DNA of 64,000 nt from Thermohalobaculum sp035513135 (lineage in GTDB: Bacteria; Pseudomonadota; Alphaproteobacteria; Rhodobacterales; Rhodobacteraceae): the NCBI GenBank assembly GCA_035513135.1, contig DATKCQ010000086.1, positions 1 through 64,000 of the forward strand, given 5' to 3'. Made by a program: the position numbers and the translations under genes. Shown piece after piece: positions 11,015 to 19,180 of this stretch. The notes beneath the pieces were generated by a model. The model had not been told where the DNA came from, searched no databases, and worked only from the letters and a program-made list of their open reading frames with translations. The first letter of the stretch is position 1; every line of letters begins with the position of its first letter.

Positions 11015-12076
11015 TCAGAAGCCCGCCTTGATCTTCTCGAACTCGGCGATCATCTTCTCGCGCAGCTCGGACGGCATCGGCGCCTGCCACAGCGTGTTGG
11101 CGGTGTACTTTTCGAGATTGTCGTAGCCCGCCCCGGCCAGCACCGCCTCGTCGATCTGCGCCAGTGCGGCCGCGTTCGAGTGGCCATAGCCCCAGGCGGT
11201 GACGATGTACTCGGCGGTGCGCGGCTCCATCCAGGCGTTGAGGAAGTCGTAGAGCTTGTCGTCCGGCCCGTCGCTGCCGGCGAGCCGCACGTAGCCGCAG
11301 ACCCAGGTCGAGTAGCCCTCCTCGGTGTCGCGCTTCATCTCGACCGGCTGGCCCTCGCCCTGCATGGTCACGGCGGTCTCGTTCCAGGCCCAGGAAAGCA
11401 CCACCTCGCCGCTGCCCATGAGCTGCGCCAGCGTGGCGCCGTCCTGCCAGTAGTGGCGCACGTTCGCGTGCGCCTGCCGCAGCCACTCGGAGGCGCGCTG
11501 GAAGTCCTCGTCGCTCGCCGTGCTCCAGTCCTTCACCCCGGTGGCGAGGAACGCCAGCGCGTAGGCGTCGTCCACGTTGTCGCCGATCGAGGTCTTGCCC
11601 TCGAACTTCGGGTCGACGAAGGACTGCAGCGTCGCCGCCTCCTCCTCGCTGAGCAGGTCGGTGCGGTAGGTCATCGCCGTGGCGCCCCAGTCGATCGGCA
11701 GGAGGTACTGCTCGCCGTCCTCCGCGAAGCCCGGCATGTTGCGGAAGCCTTCCATCACGTCGTCCCACGCCTCGATCCTCGAGGTGTCGAGCGGCGCCAG
11801 CAGCCCGGCCTCGCGCCACTTCACCACCGACTGCGCGCAGGGGTGGGCGAGGTCGGGCGTGAAGCCCGCGCGCATCTTCTGGAACGCCTCCTCCTCGTCG
11901 CCGAAGAAGGCGAAGGTCGGCGGGCCGCCGTGCTTCTCGATGTAGGACTGGAAGAACTCCGGGTCCTCGTAGCCGGCCCAGTCGAAGACCACCAGCTCGT
12001 CGTCGGCGCTGGCCCAGCCCGCGCCGGTGATCAGAGCGGCCGCAAGGGCCGTGGAAATGGCGAAACGTCCGGTCAT
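11015..12076 (-). CDS. Polyamine-type ABC transporter substrate-binding protein
   Basis: A 353-residue periplasmic binding protein of the PotD/PotF kind (SBP_bac_8 type). It starts with a signal peptide (about residues 1-24, cleavage ASA-DD), followed by ELVVFDWAGYEDPEFFQSY, typical of spermidine/putrescine binders, and a Trp/Asp-rich ligand region (LSWAWNETA, WVCGYV). The ATG at 12076 has AGGGAGAG upstream. No permease genes are adjacent, so the cognate transporter is elsewhere. Ligand could be a polyamine, an amino acid derivative or a quaternary amine. Confidence 0.85.
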   Translation of the reverse strand: MTGRFAISTALAAALITGAGWASADDELVVFDWAGYEDPEFFQSYIEKHGGPPTFAFFGDEEEAFQKMRAGFTPDLAHPCAQSVVKWREAGLLAPLDTSRIEAWDDVMEGFRNMPGFAEDGEQYLLPIDWGATAMTYRTDLLSEEEAATLQSFVDPKFEGKTSIGDNVDDAYALAFLATGVKDWSTASDEDFQRASEWLRQAHANVRHYWQDGATLAQLMGSGEVVLSWAWNETAVTMQGEGQPVEMKRDTEEGYSTWVCGYVRLAGSDGPDDKLYDFLNAWMEPRTAEYIVTAWGYGHSNAAALAQIDEAVLAGAGYDNLEKYTANTLWQAPMPSELREKMIAEFEKIKAGF

Positions 12077-12302
12077 GTTGCTCTCCCTTGGGCTGGCTGC
12101 GGGCGCGGCCCGCGCCAGCCGCCTGCTGTCTCCCGGCGTTCGGTCTCCTCGCTGCGGCGGCCGGGGTCGCCTCGGCGAGTCTGGCGCAAGCCGGCTGCAG
12201 GTTCCAGCGCTGACTGCGCCCTCGGCAAAGGATTCGTCCATTCGTTTCCGTCATGGGCCGCGGCCATTGCCCCGCGCTGCCCATGCCGCCCCCCCTTGCG
12301 GC

Positions 12303-13709
12303 TCAGAGCATCTCCTTCTCCACCTCGGCCACCGCGGCCTCGAGGATGTCGAACATGCGGTCGATCTCGGCCTCGCCGATGATCAGCGGCGGAGAGAACA
12401 CGCACATGTTGATGAGCGGCCGCACGATCAGCCCCAGCTGCTCGCATTTCGCGTCGACCCGGGCGCCGAACTCGCTGTCGATGGCGAGCCGGCGGTGCTC
12501 GGGCAGGCCGGGCGCGGCGGCGCCCTCGATGCAGCCGAGCAGCCCCATGCCGCGCGCGTCGCCGACGATGTCGAAGCGCGCCATGGCGCGGAGCCGGTCC
12601 TGGAAGCGCGGCGCCACCCGGCGCACGTGCCCGAGCAGCCCCTCGCGCTCGATGATCTCGATGTTCTTCAGCGCCGCGGCGCAGCACACCGGGTGGCCCG
12701 AATAGGTGAAGCCGTTCGAGAACAGCACCTGGGCGCGCTCCTCGCCGCGGATCTCGCCGAGCAGCCGGTCCGAGACGAGCATGGCGCCGAGCGGCAGGTA
12801 GCCCGAGGTCAGCCCCTTGGCGCAGGTGATGATGTCGGGGACGATGCCGAACACCGCCTCGGAGGCGAACCAGTGGCCGAGCCGGCCGAAGGCGGTGACC
12901 ACCTCGTCGGAGATGTAGAGCACGTCGTGCTGGCGGCAGACCTCGAGCGTGCGCCGGTGATAGTCCGGTGGCGGCACGATCACCCCGCCCGAGGCGAGGA
13001 CCGGCTCGGCGATGAACGCCGCCACCCGGTCGGGACCGAGCTCGGCGATCGCCCGCTCGAGCTCGGCGACCTTCGCCGCGCACCAATCCTCGACGCTCAT
13101 GCCGGCGGGCCGCACATAGGGGTTCACGTTGGGCAGGAGGCGCACCAGCCGCTCCTCGGTGTCGAGGGCGTTGCCGCTGCGCTCGCGCCCGGTGACCGTG
13201 GCGGAGAGGTAGGTCGAGCCGTGATAGCCCTTCTCGCGGGCGATGAAGAGCTTCTTCTCGGGCCGGCCGCGCAGGTTGTTGTAGAACTGGGCGAAGCGCA
13301 GCGCGCTGTCCACCGCGGTCGAGCCGCCGGTGGTGAAGAACACGGTGTCGAGATCGCCCGGCGTGATCTCCGCCAGCTTGCGCGCCAGCACGGCGGAGGG
13401 CTCGGAGGCGAACGCCCAGGGGCTGTGATAGGGCAGTTGCACGGCCTGCGCGGCGATGGCCTCGGCCATCTCGGCGCGGCCATAGCCGATCTGCATGTTC
13501 CACATGCCGCCGGGACCGTCGATCAGGCGGCGCCCGCGCGCGTCGTAGAGATAGATGCCCTCGCCGCGGGTGAGGATCGGCCGGTCCGCGCCGCGCGTCC
13601 CCATGCCCTGCCACGGGTGCAGGAAATGCGCGTTGTCCCAGGCGCGGATCGCCTCGTCCGGCGTCTCGTTGCCGAGTTGGGAATGTTCGTCCTGGCTCCG
13701 GTGCAGCAT
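12303..13709 (-). CDS. Class III (omega-amino) PLP-dependent aminotransferase
   Basis: A 468-residue aminotransferase resembling putrescine-pyruvate and beta-alanine-pyruvate transaminases (SpuC-like). The cofactor region is complete: GGSTAVDSALRFAQFY, KGYHGSTYLSATVTG, ISDEVVTAFGRLG and the PLP-binding lysine in CAKGLTSGYLPLGA near residue 290. It would transfer a terminal amino group, most likely to pyruvate. It is transcribed away from the BetI-like regulator, with a perfect 14-bp palindrome between the two, and upstream of the binding protein and Rieske oxygenase. Exact amine unknown. Confidence 0.88.
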   Translation of the reverse strand: MLHRSQDEHSQLGNETPDEAIRAWDNAHFLHPWQGMGTRGADRPILTRGEGIYLYDARGRRLIDGPGGMWNMQIGYGRAEMAEAIAAQAVQLPYHSPWAFASEPSAVLARKLAEITPGDLDTVFFTTGGSTAVDSALRFAQFYNNLRGRPEKKLFIAREKGYHGSTYLSATVTGRERSGNALDTEERLVRLLPNVNPYVRPAGMSVEDWCAAKVAELERAIAELGPDRVAAFIAEPVLASGGVIVPPPDYHRRTLEVCRQHDVLYISDEVVTAFGRLGHWFASEAVFGIVPDIITCAKGLTSGYLPLGAMLVSDRLLGEIRGEERAQVLFSNGFTYSGHPVCCAAALKNIEIIEREGLLGHVRRVAPRFQDRLRAMARFDIVGDARGMGLLGCIEGAAAPGLPEHRRLAIDSEFGARVDAKCEQLGLIVRPLINMCVFSPPLIIGEAEIDRMFDILEAAVAEVEKEML

Positions 13710-13860
13710 GTCCTCCGCCCGATTCGTTGCCGCGAGGCCGCGCGTGTCGTTGCCGCGGACCCCGCGTGCGCCCCGACCGCACCCCGTCCGCGCCCCGGCC
13801 GCGCCCCGCTCTGGCGCTCCACGCAGGCTAGAACAGGGCAGGGGCCGGGTAAAGAATTTT

Positions 13861-13874
13861 TTTGAGCGCTCAAA
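13861..13874. promoter_or_regulatory. Perfect 14-bp palindrome, BetI-box-like operator
   Basis: TTTGAGCGCTCAAA is a perfect palindrome in the 247-base divergent region between the aminotransferase and the TetR/BetI-like gene. Its TTGANCGNTCAA core resembles the TTGAACGTTCAA core known for BetI operators. The flanks are AT-rich (TTTTT before, ATAAAC after), as in a promoter. I found no second copy in the window. Binding by the adjacent regulator is inferred. Confidence 0.65.
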
Positions 13875-13956
13875 TAAACTTTTGCCAGGCGGCCCCGCCG
13901 TGTTTTAATCTCCGGACCGGCGCTCACACTGGCCGGCGATGGGCGAGAGGTGGCAG

Positions 13957-14673
13957 ATGCAGGCAGCGGGGAGGCCGGGTGCGGGGAGGCCGGGTGCGGG
14001 CCGGCCGCGCAAGGAGCGGGCCGGCAACGCCGCCATGCGGCGGCGCCAGATCATCGAGGCGACGCTGCGCTCGATCATCCGGCACGGCCTGCCGGGCACC
14101 ACGCTGGCCACCGTGTCGGCCGAGGCCGGGCTGTCGCAGGGCGTGGCGGTGTTCTACTTCAAGAACAAGCAGGCGCTGCTCGCCGAGGTGCTGCGCCACC
14201 AATACGAGGCCTACCAGGTGCACTGGCGCGCGGCGCGCGCGGCCGCCGGCCCCGATCCCGAAACCGACCCTCTGGCGCAGCTGGTCGCCATGGTCCGGGC
14301 GGACTTCGACCCGGTGGTGTGCAACGCGGAGGCGCTGACTGTCTGGCACGCCTTCTGGGGCGAGGCCAGCGCCCGGCCGCTCTACGCCGAGATCTCCGAG
14401 CGCTTCGACGCCGAGCGCGCCGTCGCCATGCGCGAGACCTGCGCCGCCCTGCTCGAGGCGGCCCGGCGCCCGGCCGGGCAGGCCGACGAGCTCGCCGCCG
14501 GCATCGACGCGCTGACCGACGGGCTGTGGCTGCGGCTGCACCTGTCGACCGCGGCGCTCGACGTGGCGCAGGCGCTGCGCATCACCGCGCGGTTCCTCGC
14601 CGCCGCCTTCCCCGAGCACGCCGCGGCGATCCGCGCCGGGCTCGGCGGGACCGACCGGGAGGATGGGACATGA
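13957..14673 (+). CDS. TetR/AcrR-family regulator, BetI-like
   Basis: A 238-residue TetR-type repressor. The HTH region is RRRQIIEATLRSIIRHGLPGTTLATVSAEAGLSQGVAVFYFKNKQ in form, which is very like BetI (choline-sensing repressor), and the C-terminal domain keeps the BetI pattern (ALTVWHAFWGEA, then ERF-AER, LTDGLWLRLHL). Start at 13957 is chosen because GAGAGG lies just upstream; the ATG at 13939 has no such site. The N-terminus carries a duplicated AGRPG unit. It overlaps the methyltransferase start by four bases (ATGA). Ligand may be choline-like; not shown. Confidence 0.88.
   Translation: MQAAGRPGAGRPGAGRPRKERAGNAAMRRRQIIEATLRSIIRHGLPGTTLATVSAEAGLSQGVAVFYFKNKQALLAEVLRHQYEAYQVHWRAARAAAGPDPETDPLAQLVAMVRADFDPVVCNAEALTVWHAFWGEASARPLYAEISERFDAERAVAMRETCAALLEAARRPAGQADELAAGIDALTDGLWLRLHLSTAALDVAQALRITARFLAAAFPEHAAAIRAGLGGTDREDGT
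13966..13995. repeat. 15-bp tandem duplication
   Basis: Two identical 15-base copies followed by a partial third encode AGRPGAGRPGAGRP at the N-terminus of the BetI-like regulator. Confidence 0.9.
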
Positions 14674-15455
14674 GCGGGCGGATGCCGCATTACGACCCCG
14701 AGGTGATCGCCTTTCTCGGCGCGCTCTGGGGCGAGGGCTACATGTCGCCGGGCGGACCCGAGGAGGTGGCGCGCATCCTCGAGGGCCTCGATCTCGCCGG
14801 CCGGACGGTGCTCGACATCGGCTCGGGCTCGGGCGGCATCACCGTCGACCTGGTGCGCCGGCACGCGGCGGGCCGGGTGATCGGCATCGACGTCGAGGCC
14901 GATGTCTGCGCCGCGGCGCGCGACCGCGTCGAGGCGGCCGGGCTGGCCGGGCGCATCGAGATCCGACAGGTGGCCCCGGGGCCGCTGCCGCTGGCCGACG
15001 CCAGCGTCGATGTGGTGTTCAGCAAGGACTCGGTCGTGCACGTCCCCGACAAGGAGGCGCTGGCCCGCGAGGCCTTCCGCGTGCTGCGCCCGGGCGGCTG
15101 GTTCGCCGCCTCGGACTGGCTGATCGGGCATGATGGCCCGCCCTCGCCCGAGATGGCGCGCTACATCGCGCTCGAGGACCTCGACTTCGCCATGGCCTCG
15201 CCCGCCCGCTATCGAGAGGCGCTGGAGGCGGCGGGCTTCAGCGAGATCCGCCTGGTCAACCGCAACCCGTGGTATCGCGAGCAGGCGCGCGCCGAGCTTG
15301 CCCGCATGACCGGCCCCGACCGCGCGGCCTTCGAGCGCATGCTGGGCGCCGAGGCGGTGGCCGCCCAGATCGCGACCTGGACGGCGATGCTGCCGGTGCT
15401 CGAGTCGGGCGAGCACTGCCCGCACCATTTCCGCGGCCTCAGGCCCGCGGCCTGA
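14670..15455 (+). CDS. SAM-dependent methyltransferase, phosphoethanolamine N-methyltransferase-like
   Basis: A 261-residue class I methyltransferase. Motif I (DIGSGSGG) is at residues 49-56, preceded by GEGYMSPGGPEEVARI. The later stretch VVFSKDSVVHVPDKEALAREAF, RVLRPGGWFAASDW and the PSPEMARYI segment parallel the plant and protist phosphoethanolamine N-methyltransferases (SRD-ILHIQDK, LKPGG). It is coupled to a BetI-like regulator, which fits a role in methylated amine or choline metabolism. Substrate is inferred, not proven; a sarcosine/glycine-type or small-molecule O/N-methyltransferase is possible. Confidence 0.8.
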   Translation: MSGRMPHYDPEVIAFLGALWGEGYMSPGGPEEVARILEGLDLAGRTVLDIGSGSGGITVDLVRRHAAGRVIGIDVEADVCAAARDRVEAAGLAGRIEIRQVAPGPLPLADASVDVVFSKDSVVHVPDKEALAREAFRVLRPGGWFAASDWLIGHDGPPSPEMARYIALEDLDFAMASPARYREALEAAGFSEIRLVNRNPWYREQARAELARMTGPDRAAFERMLGAEAVAAQIATWTAMLPVLESGEHCPHHFRGLRPAA

Positions 15456-15470
15456 ACGGCCCCGGGGTGG

Positions 15471-15510
15471 TGGCCGGTGGTGGCCGGTGGTGGCCGGTGG
15501 TGGCCGGTGC
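15471..15510. repeat. 10-bp tandem repeat, four copies
   Basis: Unit TGGCCGGTGG occurs four times (last copy one mismatch) in the short gap between two convergent genes. Confidence 0.95.
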
Positions 15511-15521
15511 GGCCCGGCCCG

Positions 15522-15719
15522 TCAGGCCGGGGTTTTCGCGACCGCCGGGTGCGGATTTCGCCGGTCGCCGCGCACGTTCGACTTGCGCACGTAGGTGATC
15601 GTCGCCTCCGGGTTCTGGTGCTTGACCTTGAGGGCGGCGATCAGCGCGTCCTCGGCCTCGACCGTGACGCTGGTGGAGCGCCCGCCGACCCGCGTGCCGA
15701 CCATGTAGCTGAGTGCCAT
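15522..15719 (-). CDS. Small conserved-looking protein of unknown function
   Basis: A 65-residue protein starting MALSYMVGTRVGGRSTSVTVEAEDALIAALKVK, followed by a basic segment (YVRKSNVRGDRR). The start is supported by an AGGAGG ribosome-binding site; upstream in-frame codons run through the tRNA gene and are not used. No membrane span, signal peptide or known motif. The mixed beta/alpha look and codon use fit a real small gene, but I do not recognise the family. Confidence 0.65.
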   Translation of the reverse strand: MALSYMVGTRVGGRSTSVTVEAEDALIAALKVKHQNPEATITYVRKSNVRGDRRNPHPAVAKTPA

Positions 15720-15837
15720 GCCGTGCCTCCTGCTCGGGCCACATTGGTATGGCCGGGGCGGTTTTGTCCAGCACCCGGTTCGGCGCCCGATCCAGCGTCT
15801 GCCTGCATGGCCGCGACGGGAGGCGGGAGGGCGGCGA

Positions 15838-15924
15838 TGGTGCGGTCGAGAAGACTCGAACTTCCACGGGCTTGCGCCCACAGCGACCTCAACGCTGCGC
15901 GTCTACCAGTTCCGCCACGACCGC
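15838..15924 (-). tRNA. tRNA-Leu (anticodon GAG)
   Basis: The minus strand reads a complete 87-nt leucine tRNA including an encoded CCA end. Acceptor stem GCGGTCG pairs with CGACCGC, discriminator A. The D-arm is GCGGAACTGGTAGACGCGC; the anticodon arm CAGCG-TTGAGGT-CGCTG gives anticodon GAG; the long variable arm (GTGGGCGCAAGCCCGT) is typical of class II tRNAs; the T-arm contains TTCGAGT. It decodes CUC/CUU. Confidence 0.97.
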
Positions 15925-16032
15925 ACGGCCTCGTCGGCGAGGCGCGATGTAGCAAGGATCACCGCGCTTGTGAAGTCCTGCCCGGGCAAATATTGACGGG
16001 GCTGGCGGAGTCGCGCGACGCTGGGACATCGG

Positions 16033-16785
16033 ATGGTCGAGTGGCGCATCACTGAGGGGCTGACGCCCTACGACGAGGCGGTCGCCTGGATGGACGCCCG
16101 GGTCGAGGCGATCCTCGCCGGCGCGGCGCCCGAATGCGTGTGGCTGCTCGAGCACCCGCCGCTCTACACCGCCGGCACCAGCGCGCGCGCGGCCGACCTG
16201 ACCGACCCCGGCCGTTTCCCGGTCCACCGCAGCAACCGCGGCGGGCAGTTCACCTATCACGGGCCGGGCCAGCGGGTGGCCTATGTGATGCTCGACCTGA
16301 ACCGGCGCGGGCGCGACGTGCGCCGCTTCGTCGCGGCGCTCGAGGACTGGGTGATCGCGGCGCTCGCCGCGTTCCAGGTCAGGGCCGAGCGCCGGGCGGG
16401 CCGCGTCGGCGTCTGGGTCGCCCGCCCCGGGAAGCCGCCCCTGGCCGACGGCACGCCGGCCGAGGACAAGATCGCCGCCATCGGCGTGCGCCTGCGCCGC
16501 TGGGTCAGCCTGCACGGCGTCGCCATCAACGTCGAGCCCGACCTCGGCCACTATGCCGGCATCGTGCCCTGCGGCATCACCGGCCACGGCGTGACCAGCC
16601 TCGTCGATCTCGGCCTGCCGGTGACCATGGCGGACCTCGACCTGGCCTTGCGGCGCGCCTTCCCTTCCACCCTGGGGGCGCTCGGGGCCACGCGCCCGCG
16701 CCAAGAGCCATGCGACACAAAGCCCCGCGCAATTCGGCGCCGGCGGGCCACGCGCGCGCTTGTCGTGCCGGGCGCGAGAAGCTAA
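16033..16785 (+). CDS. lipB: Lipoyl(octanoyl) transferase
   Basis: LipB moves octanoate from acyl carrier protein to lipoyl domains of 2-oxoacid dehydrogenases and the glycine cleavage system. The signature RGGQFTYHGPGQ is near residues 72-84, the active-site lysine in DKIAAIGVR near 146, and the catalytic cysteine in GIVPCGITGHG near 181. The family core ends about residue 215; about 33 further Arg-rich residues form a non-conserved tail reaching into the ctaD leader. Length is 250 residues. Confidence 0.95.
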   Translation: MVEWRITEGLTPYDEAVAWMDARVEAILAGAAPECVWLLEHPPLYTAGTSARAADLTDPGRFPVHRSNRGGQFTYHGPGQRVAYVMLDLNRRGRDVRRFVAALEDWVIAALAAFQVRAERRAGRVGVWVARPGKPPLADGTPAEDKIAAIGVRLRRWVSLHGVAINVEPDLGHYAGIVPCGITGHGVTSLVDLGLPVTMADLDLALRRAFPSTLGALGATRPRQEPCDTKPRAIRRRRATRALVVPGARS

Positions 16786-16854
16786 ACCTCTCCACCGAGA
16801 GGACATCCGGCGCGGGTTCCCGGGCGCCGAGCGACACGAGACAGGAGCGAGCCA

Positions 16855-18492
16855 ATGGCCGAGGCGACGGTTGACGCCCACGAGGAATACCAAGGGTTCT
16901 TCACCCGCTGGTTCTGCTCGACCAACCACAAGGACATCGGCACCCTCTACCTGATCACGGCGTTCATCGTCGGCCTGATCTCGATCAGCTTCACCATGTA
17001 CATGCGGCTCGAGCTGATGGACCCGGGCGTGCAGTATATGACGCTCGAGGACGGCTCGCCGAACGGCCACCTGTGGAACGTGCTGGTGACCGGCCACGGC
17101 ATCACCATGATGTTCTTCGTGATCATCCCGGCGATGTTCGGGGGCTTCGGCAACTACTTCATGCCCCTGCACATCGGCGCGCCGGACATGGCGTTCCCGC
17201 GGCTCAACAACCTGAGCTACTGGCTCTACGTGGCGGGCGCCTCGCTCGGCATCCTGTCGCTCGTCGTGCCCGGCGGCTTCGGGCAGACCGGCACCGGGGT
17301 GGGCTGGGTGCTGTACGCCCCGCTCTCGACCACCGAGGCCGGCATGTCGATGGACTTCGCCATCTTCGCGGTGCACCTCTCGGGCGCCTCCTCGATCCTC
17401 GGCGCGGTCAACATGATCACCACCTTCCTCAACATGCGCGCGCCGGGCATGACGCTGCTGAAGGTGCCGCTGTTCCCCTGGGCGATCTTCTGCACGGCGT
17501 GGATGATCCTGCTGTCGCTTCCCGTTCTGGCGGGCGCCATCACCATGCTGCTCACCGACCGCAACTTCGGCACCACCTTCTTCGACCCGGCCGGCGGCGG
17601 CGATCCGGTGCTCTACCAGCACATCCTGTGGTTCTTCGGCCACCCGGAGGTCTACATGCTGATCGTGCCGGCCTTCGGCATCGTCAGCCACGTGGTCTCG
17701 ACCTTCTCGAAGAAGCCGATCTTCGGCTATACCGGCATGGTCTTCGCCATGGTGGCGATCAGTGCGCTCGGCTTCGTCGTGTGGGCGCACCACATGTACA
17801 CGGTGGGCATGTCGAAGAACGCGCAGGCCTACTTCATGCTGGCGACCATCGTGATCGCGGTGCCCACGGGCATCAAGATCTTCTCGTGGATCGCCACCAT
17901 GTGGGGCGGCTCGATCGAGTTCAAGACGCCGATGCTGTTCGCGCTGGGTTTCATCTTCCTGTTCACGGTGGGCGGCGTCACCGGCATCGTGCTGGCCCAG
18001 CCGGGGCTCGACCGGGCCTATCACGACACCTACTACGTGGTCGCCCACTTCCACTACGTGATGAGCCTCGGCGCGGTCTTCGGCATCTTCTGCGGCATCT
18101 ACTACTGGATCGGCAAGATGACGGGCAGGCAGTACCCGGAGCTGTGGGGCAAGGCGCATTTCTGGCTGTTCTTCATCGGCGCCAACATCACCTTCTTCCC
18201 CCAGCACTTCCTGGGCCGGCAGGGCATGCCGCGGCGCTACATCGACTACCCCGAGGCGTTCTCCTACTGGAACGAGATCTCGTCCTGGGGCGCGTTCCTC
18301 TCGGGGCTCAGCTTCGCCGTGTTCATCGGCGTGATGGTCTACACGCTGTTCTACGGCAGGAAGGTCGAGGAGCCGAACTACTGGGACGACAGGATCGGCA
18401 CCATGGAGTGGATTCACTCCAACCCGCCGCCGCACCACACCTACGAGACGCTGCCGACCCGCGAGATGTGGGACAAGCAACACGCCCACTGA
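16855..18492 (+). CDS. ctaD: Cytochrome c oxidase subunit I (aa3-type)
   Basis: The 545-residue catalytic subunit of aa3 oxidase in the inner membrane, with about twelve spans. Visible ligands: HGITMMFF (low-spin heme a), GHPEVYMLIVPAFGI with the His-Tyr crosslink pair (CuB), the HH pair in WAHHMYTVGM, and HDTYYVVAHFHYVMSLG (heme a3 and heme a). The K-channel Lys (PTGIKIFSW) is present. AGGAG precedes the ATG. Subunits II and III and assembly genes are not nearby, a common arrangement in Rhodobacterales. A DUF2244 gene follows after 7 bases. Confidence 0.98.
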   Translation: MAEATVDAHEEYQGFFTRWFCSTNHKDIGTLYLITAFIVGLISISFTMYMRLELMDPGVQYMTLEDGSPNGHLWNVLVTGHGITMMFFVIIPAMFGGFGNYFMPLHIGAPDMAFPRLNNLSYWLYVAGASLGILSLVVPGGFGQTGTGVGWVLYAPLSTTEAGMSMDFAIFAVHLSGASSILGAVNMITTFLNMRAPGMTLLKVPLFPWAIFCTAWMILLSLPVLAGAITMLLTDRNFGTTFFDPAGGGDPVLYQHILWFFGHPEVYMLIVPAFGIVSHVVSTFSKKPIFGYTGMVFAMVAISALGFVVWAHHMYTVGMSKNAQAYFMLATIVIAVPTGIKIFSWIATMWGGSIEFKTPMLFALGFIFLFTVGGVTGIVLAQPGLDRAYHDTYYVVAHFHYVMSLGAVFGIFCGIYYWIGKMTGRQYPELWGKAHFWLFFIGANITFFPQHFLGRQGMPRRYIDYPEAFSYWNEISSWGAFLSGLSFAVFIGVMVYTLFYGRKVEEPNYWDDRIGTMEWIHSNPPPHHTYETLPTREMWDKQHAH

Positions 18493-18499
18493 CGCCGCC

Positions 18500-19051
18500 A
18501 TGACCAAGGTCTTCAGATCGGTGGCCGGGGGCGAGCTCCCGGCCGCTGCCGTCCCGGGGCACCGGCTCGGCTGGCGCGCGCGCCACGACCGCCCGGTCTA
18601 CCGCGCCCTGATCTGGCCGAACCGGCCGCTCGGCCTGCGCGGCAAGCGGCTGGCGCTGGGCGTGGCGGGCGCCGGGCTGGCGTTGCCGCTGCTGGCGGTC
18701 CTCGGCACCCCGGTGTTCTGGGGGCTGGCGCCGTTCCTCGCCGGGGCGCTGGGTCTGCTCTGGCTCGGCCTGCGCCGCAGCGAGTTCGACGGGCGGCTGG
18801 TCGAGGAGGTCGCGCTCTGGCGCGACGAGATGCGCGTCGAGCGGCGCGAGCCGGCGGGCCGGGTGCTGCGCTGGAGCGCCGACCCGTTCCACGTCCGGCT
18901 GACGCTGCACGCGCAGGGCCGGGTCGAGAACTACCTGACGCTCGGGGGCGGGGGCCGCGAGATCGAGCTCGGCGCCTTCCTGAGCCCCGAGGAGCGCGTC
19001 GCCCTCGCGGCCGAGCTCGAGGCCGCGCTGACCCGGGCGATCCGCCTCTGA
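18500..19051 (+). CDS. DUF2244-family membrane protein
   Basis: A 183-residue protein with two closely spaced hydrophobic segments (about residues 50-92) followed by a soluble domain of beta strands (GRVENYLTLGGGGREIELGAFLSPEERVALA). This is the DUF2244 layout; members are often next to cytochrome oxidase genes in alphaproteobacteria, as here directly after ctaD. Function unknown; the context suggests a part in oxidase assembly or regulation, an inference only. Confidence 0.85.
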   Translation: MTKVFRSVAGGELPAAAVPGHRLGWRARHDRPVYRALIWPNRPLGLRGKRLALGVAGAGLALPLLAVLGTPVFWGLAPFLAGALGLLWLGLRRSEFDGRLVEEVALWRDEMRVERREPAGRVLRWSADPFHVRLTLHAQGRVENYLTLGGGGREIELGAFLSPEERVALAAELEAALTRAIRL

Positions 19052-19180
19052 GCCTGCCGGCCGCGGGCGTCCGCATCACCCAGAATTTTCATCGCTTCGC
19101 CCGTTTTCGCCGCCATCGAACCGGGCTATGAGCAGGTTGGGCCGCGTGAGGCCGAGTCCCGGGCACAGGGAGGCGCGGCG

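Noticed and set aside
13861..13874. Insertion-sequence end or transposon target
   Set aside because: The palindrome is single, with no transposase and no target duplication; an operator explains it better.
15471..15510. CRISPR-like repeat array
   Set aside because: Units are 10 bp with no spacers; this is a tandem repeat, as are the others in the window.
19052..19180. Mg2+-sensing riboswitch upstream of mgtE
   Set aside because: The 129-base leader is short and shows none of the conserved M-box blocks that I can recognise.
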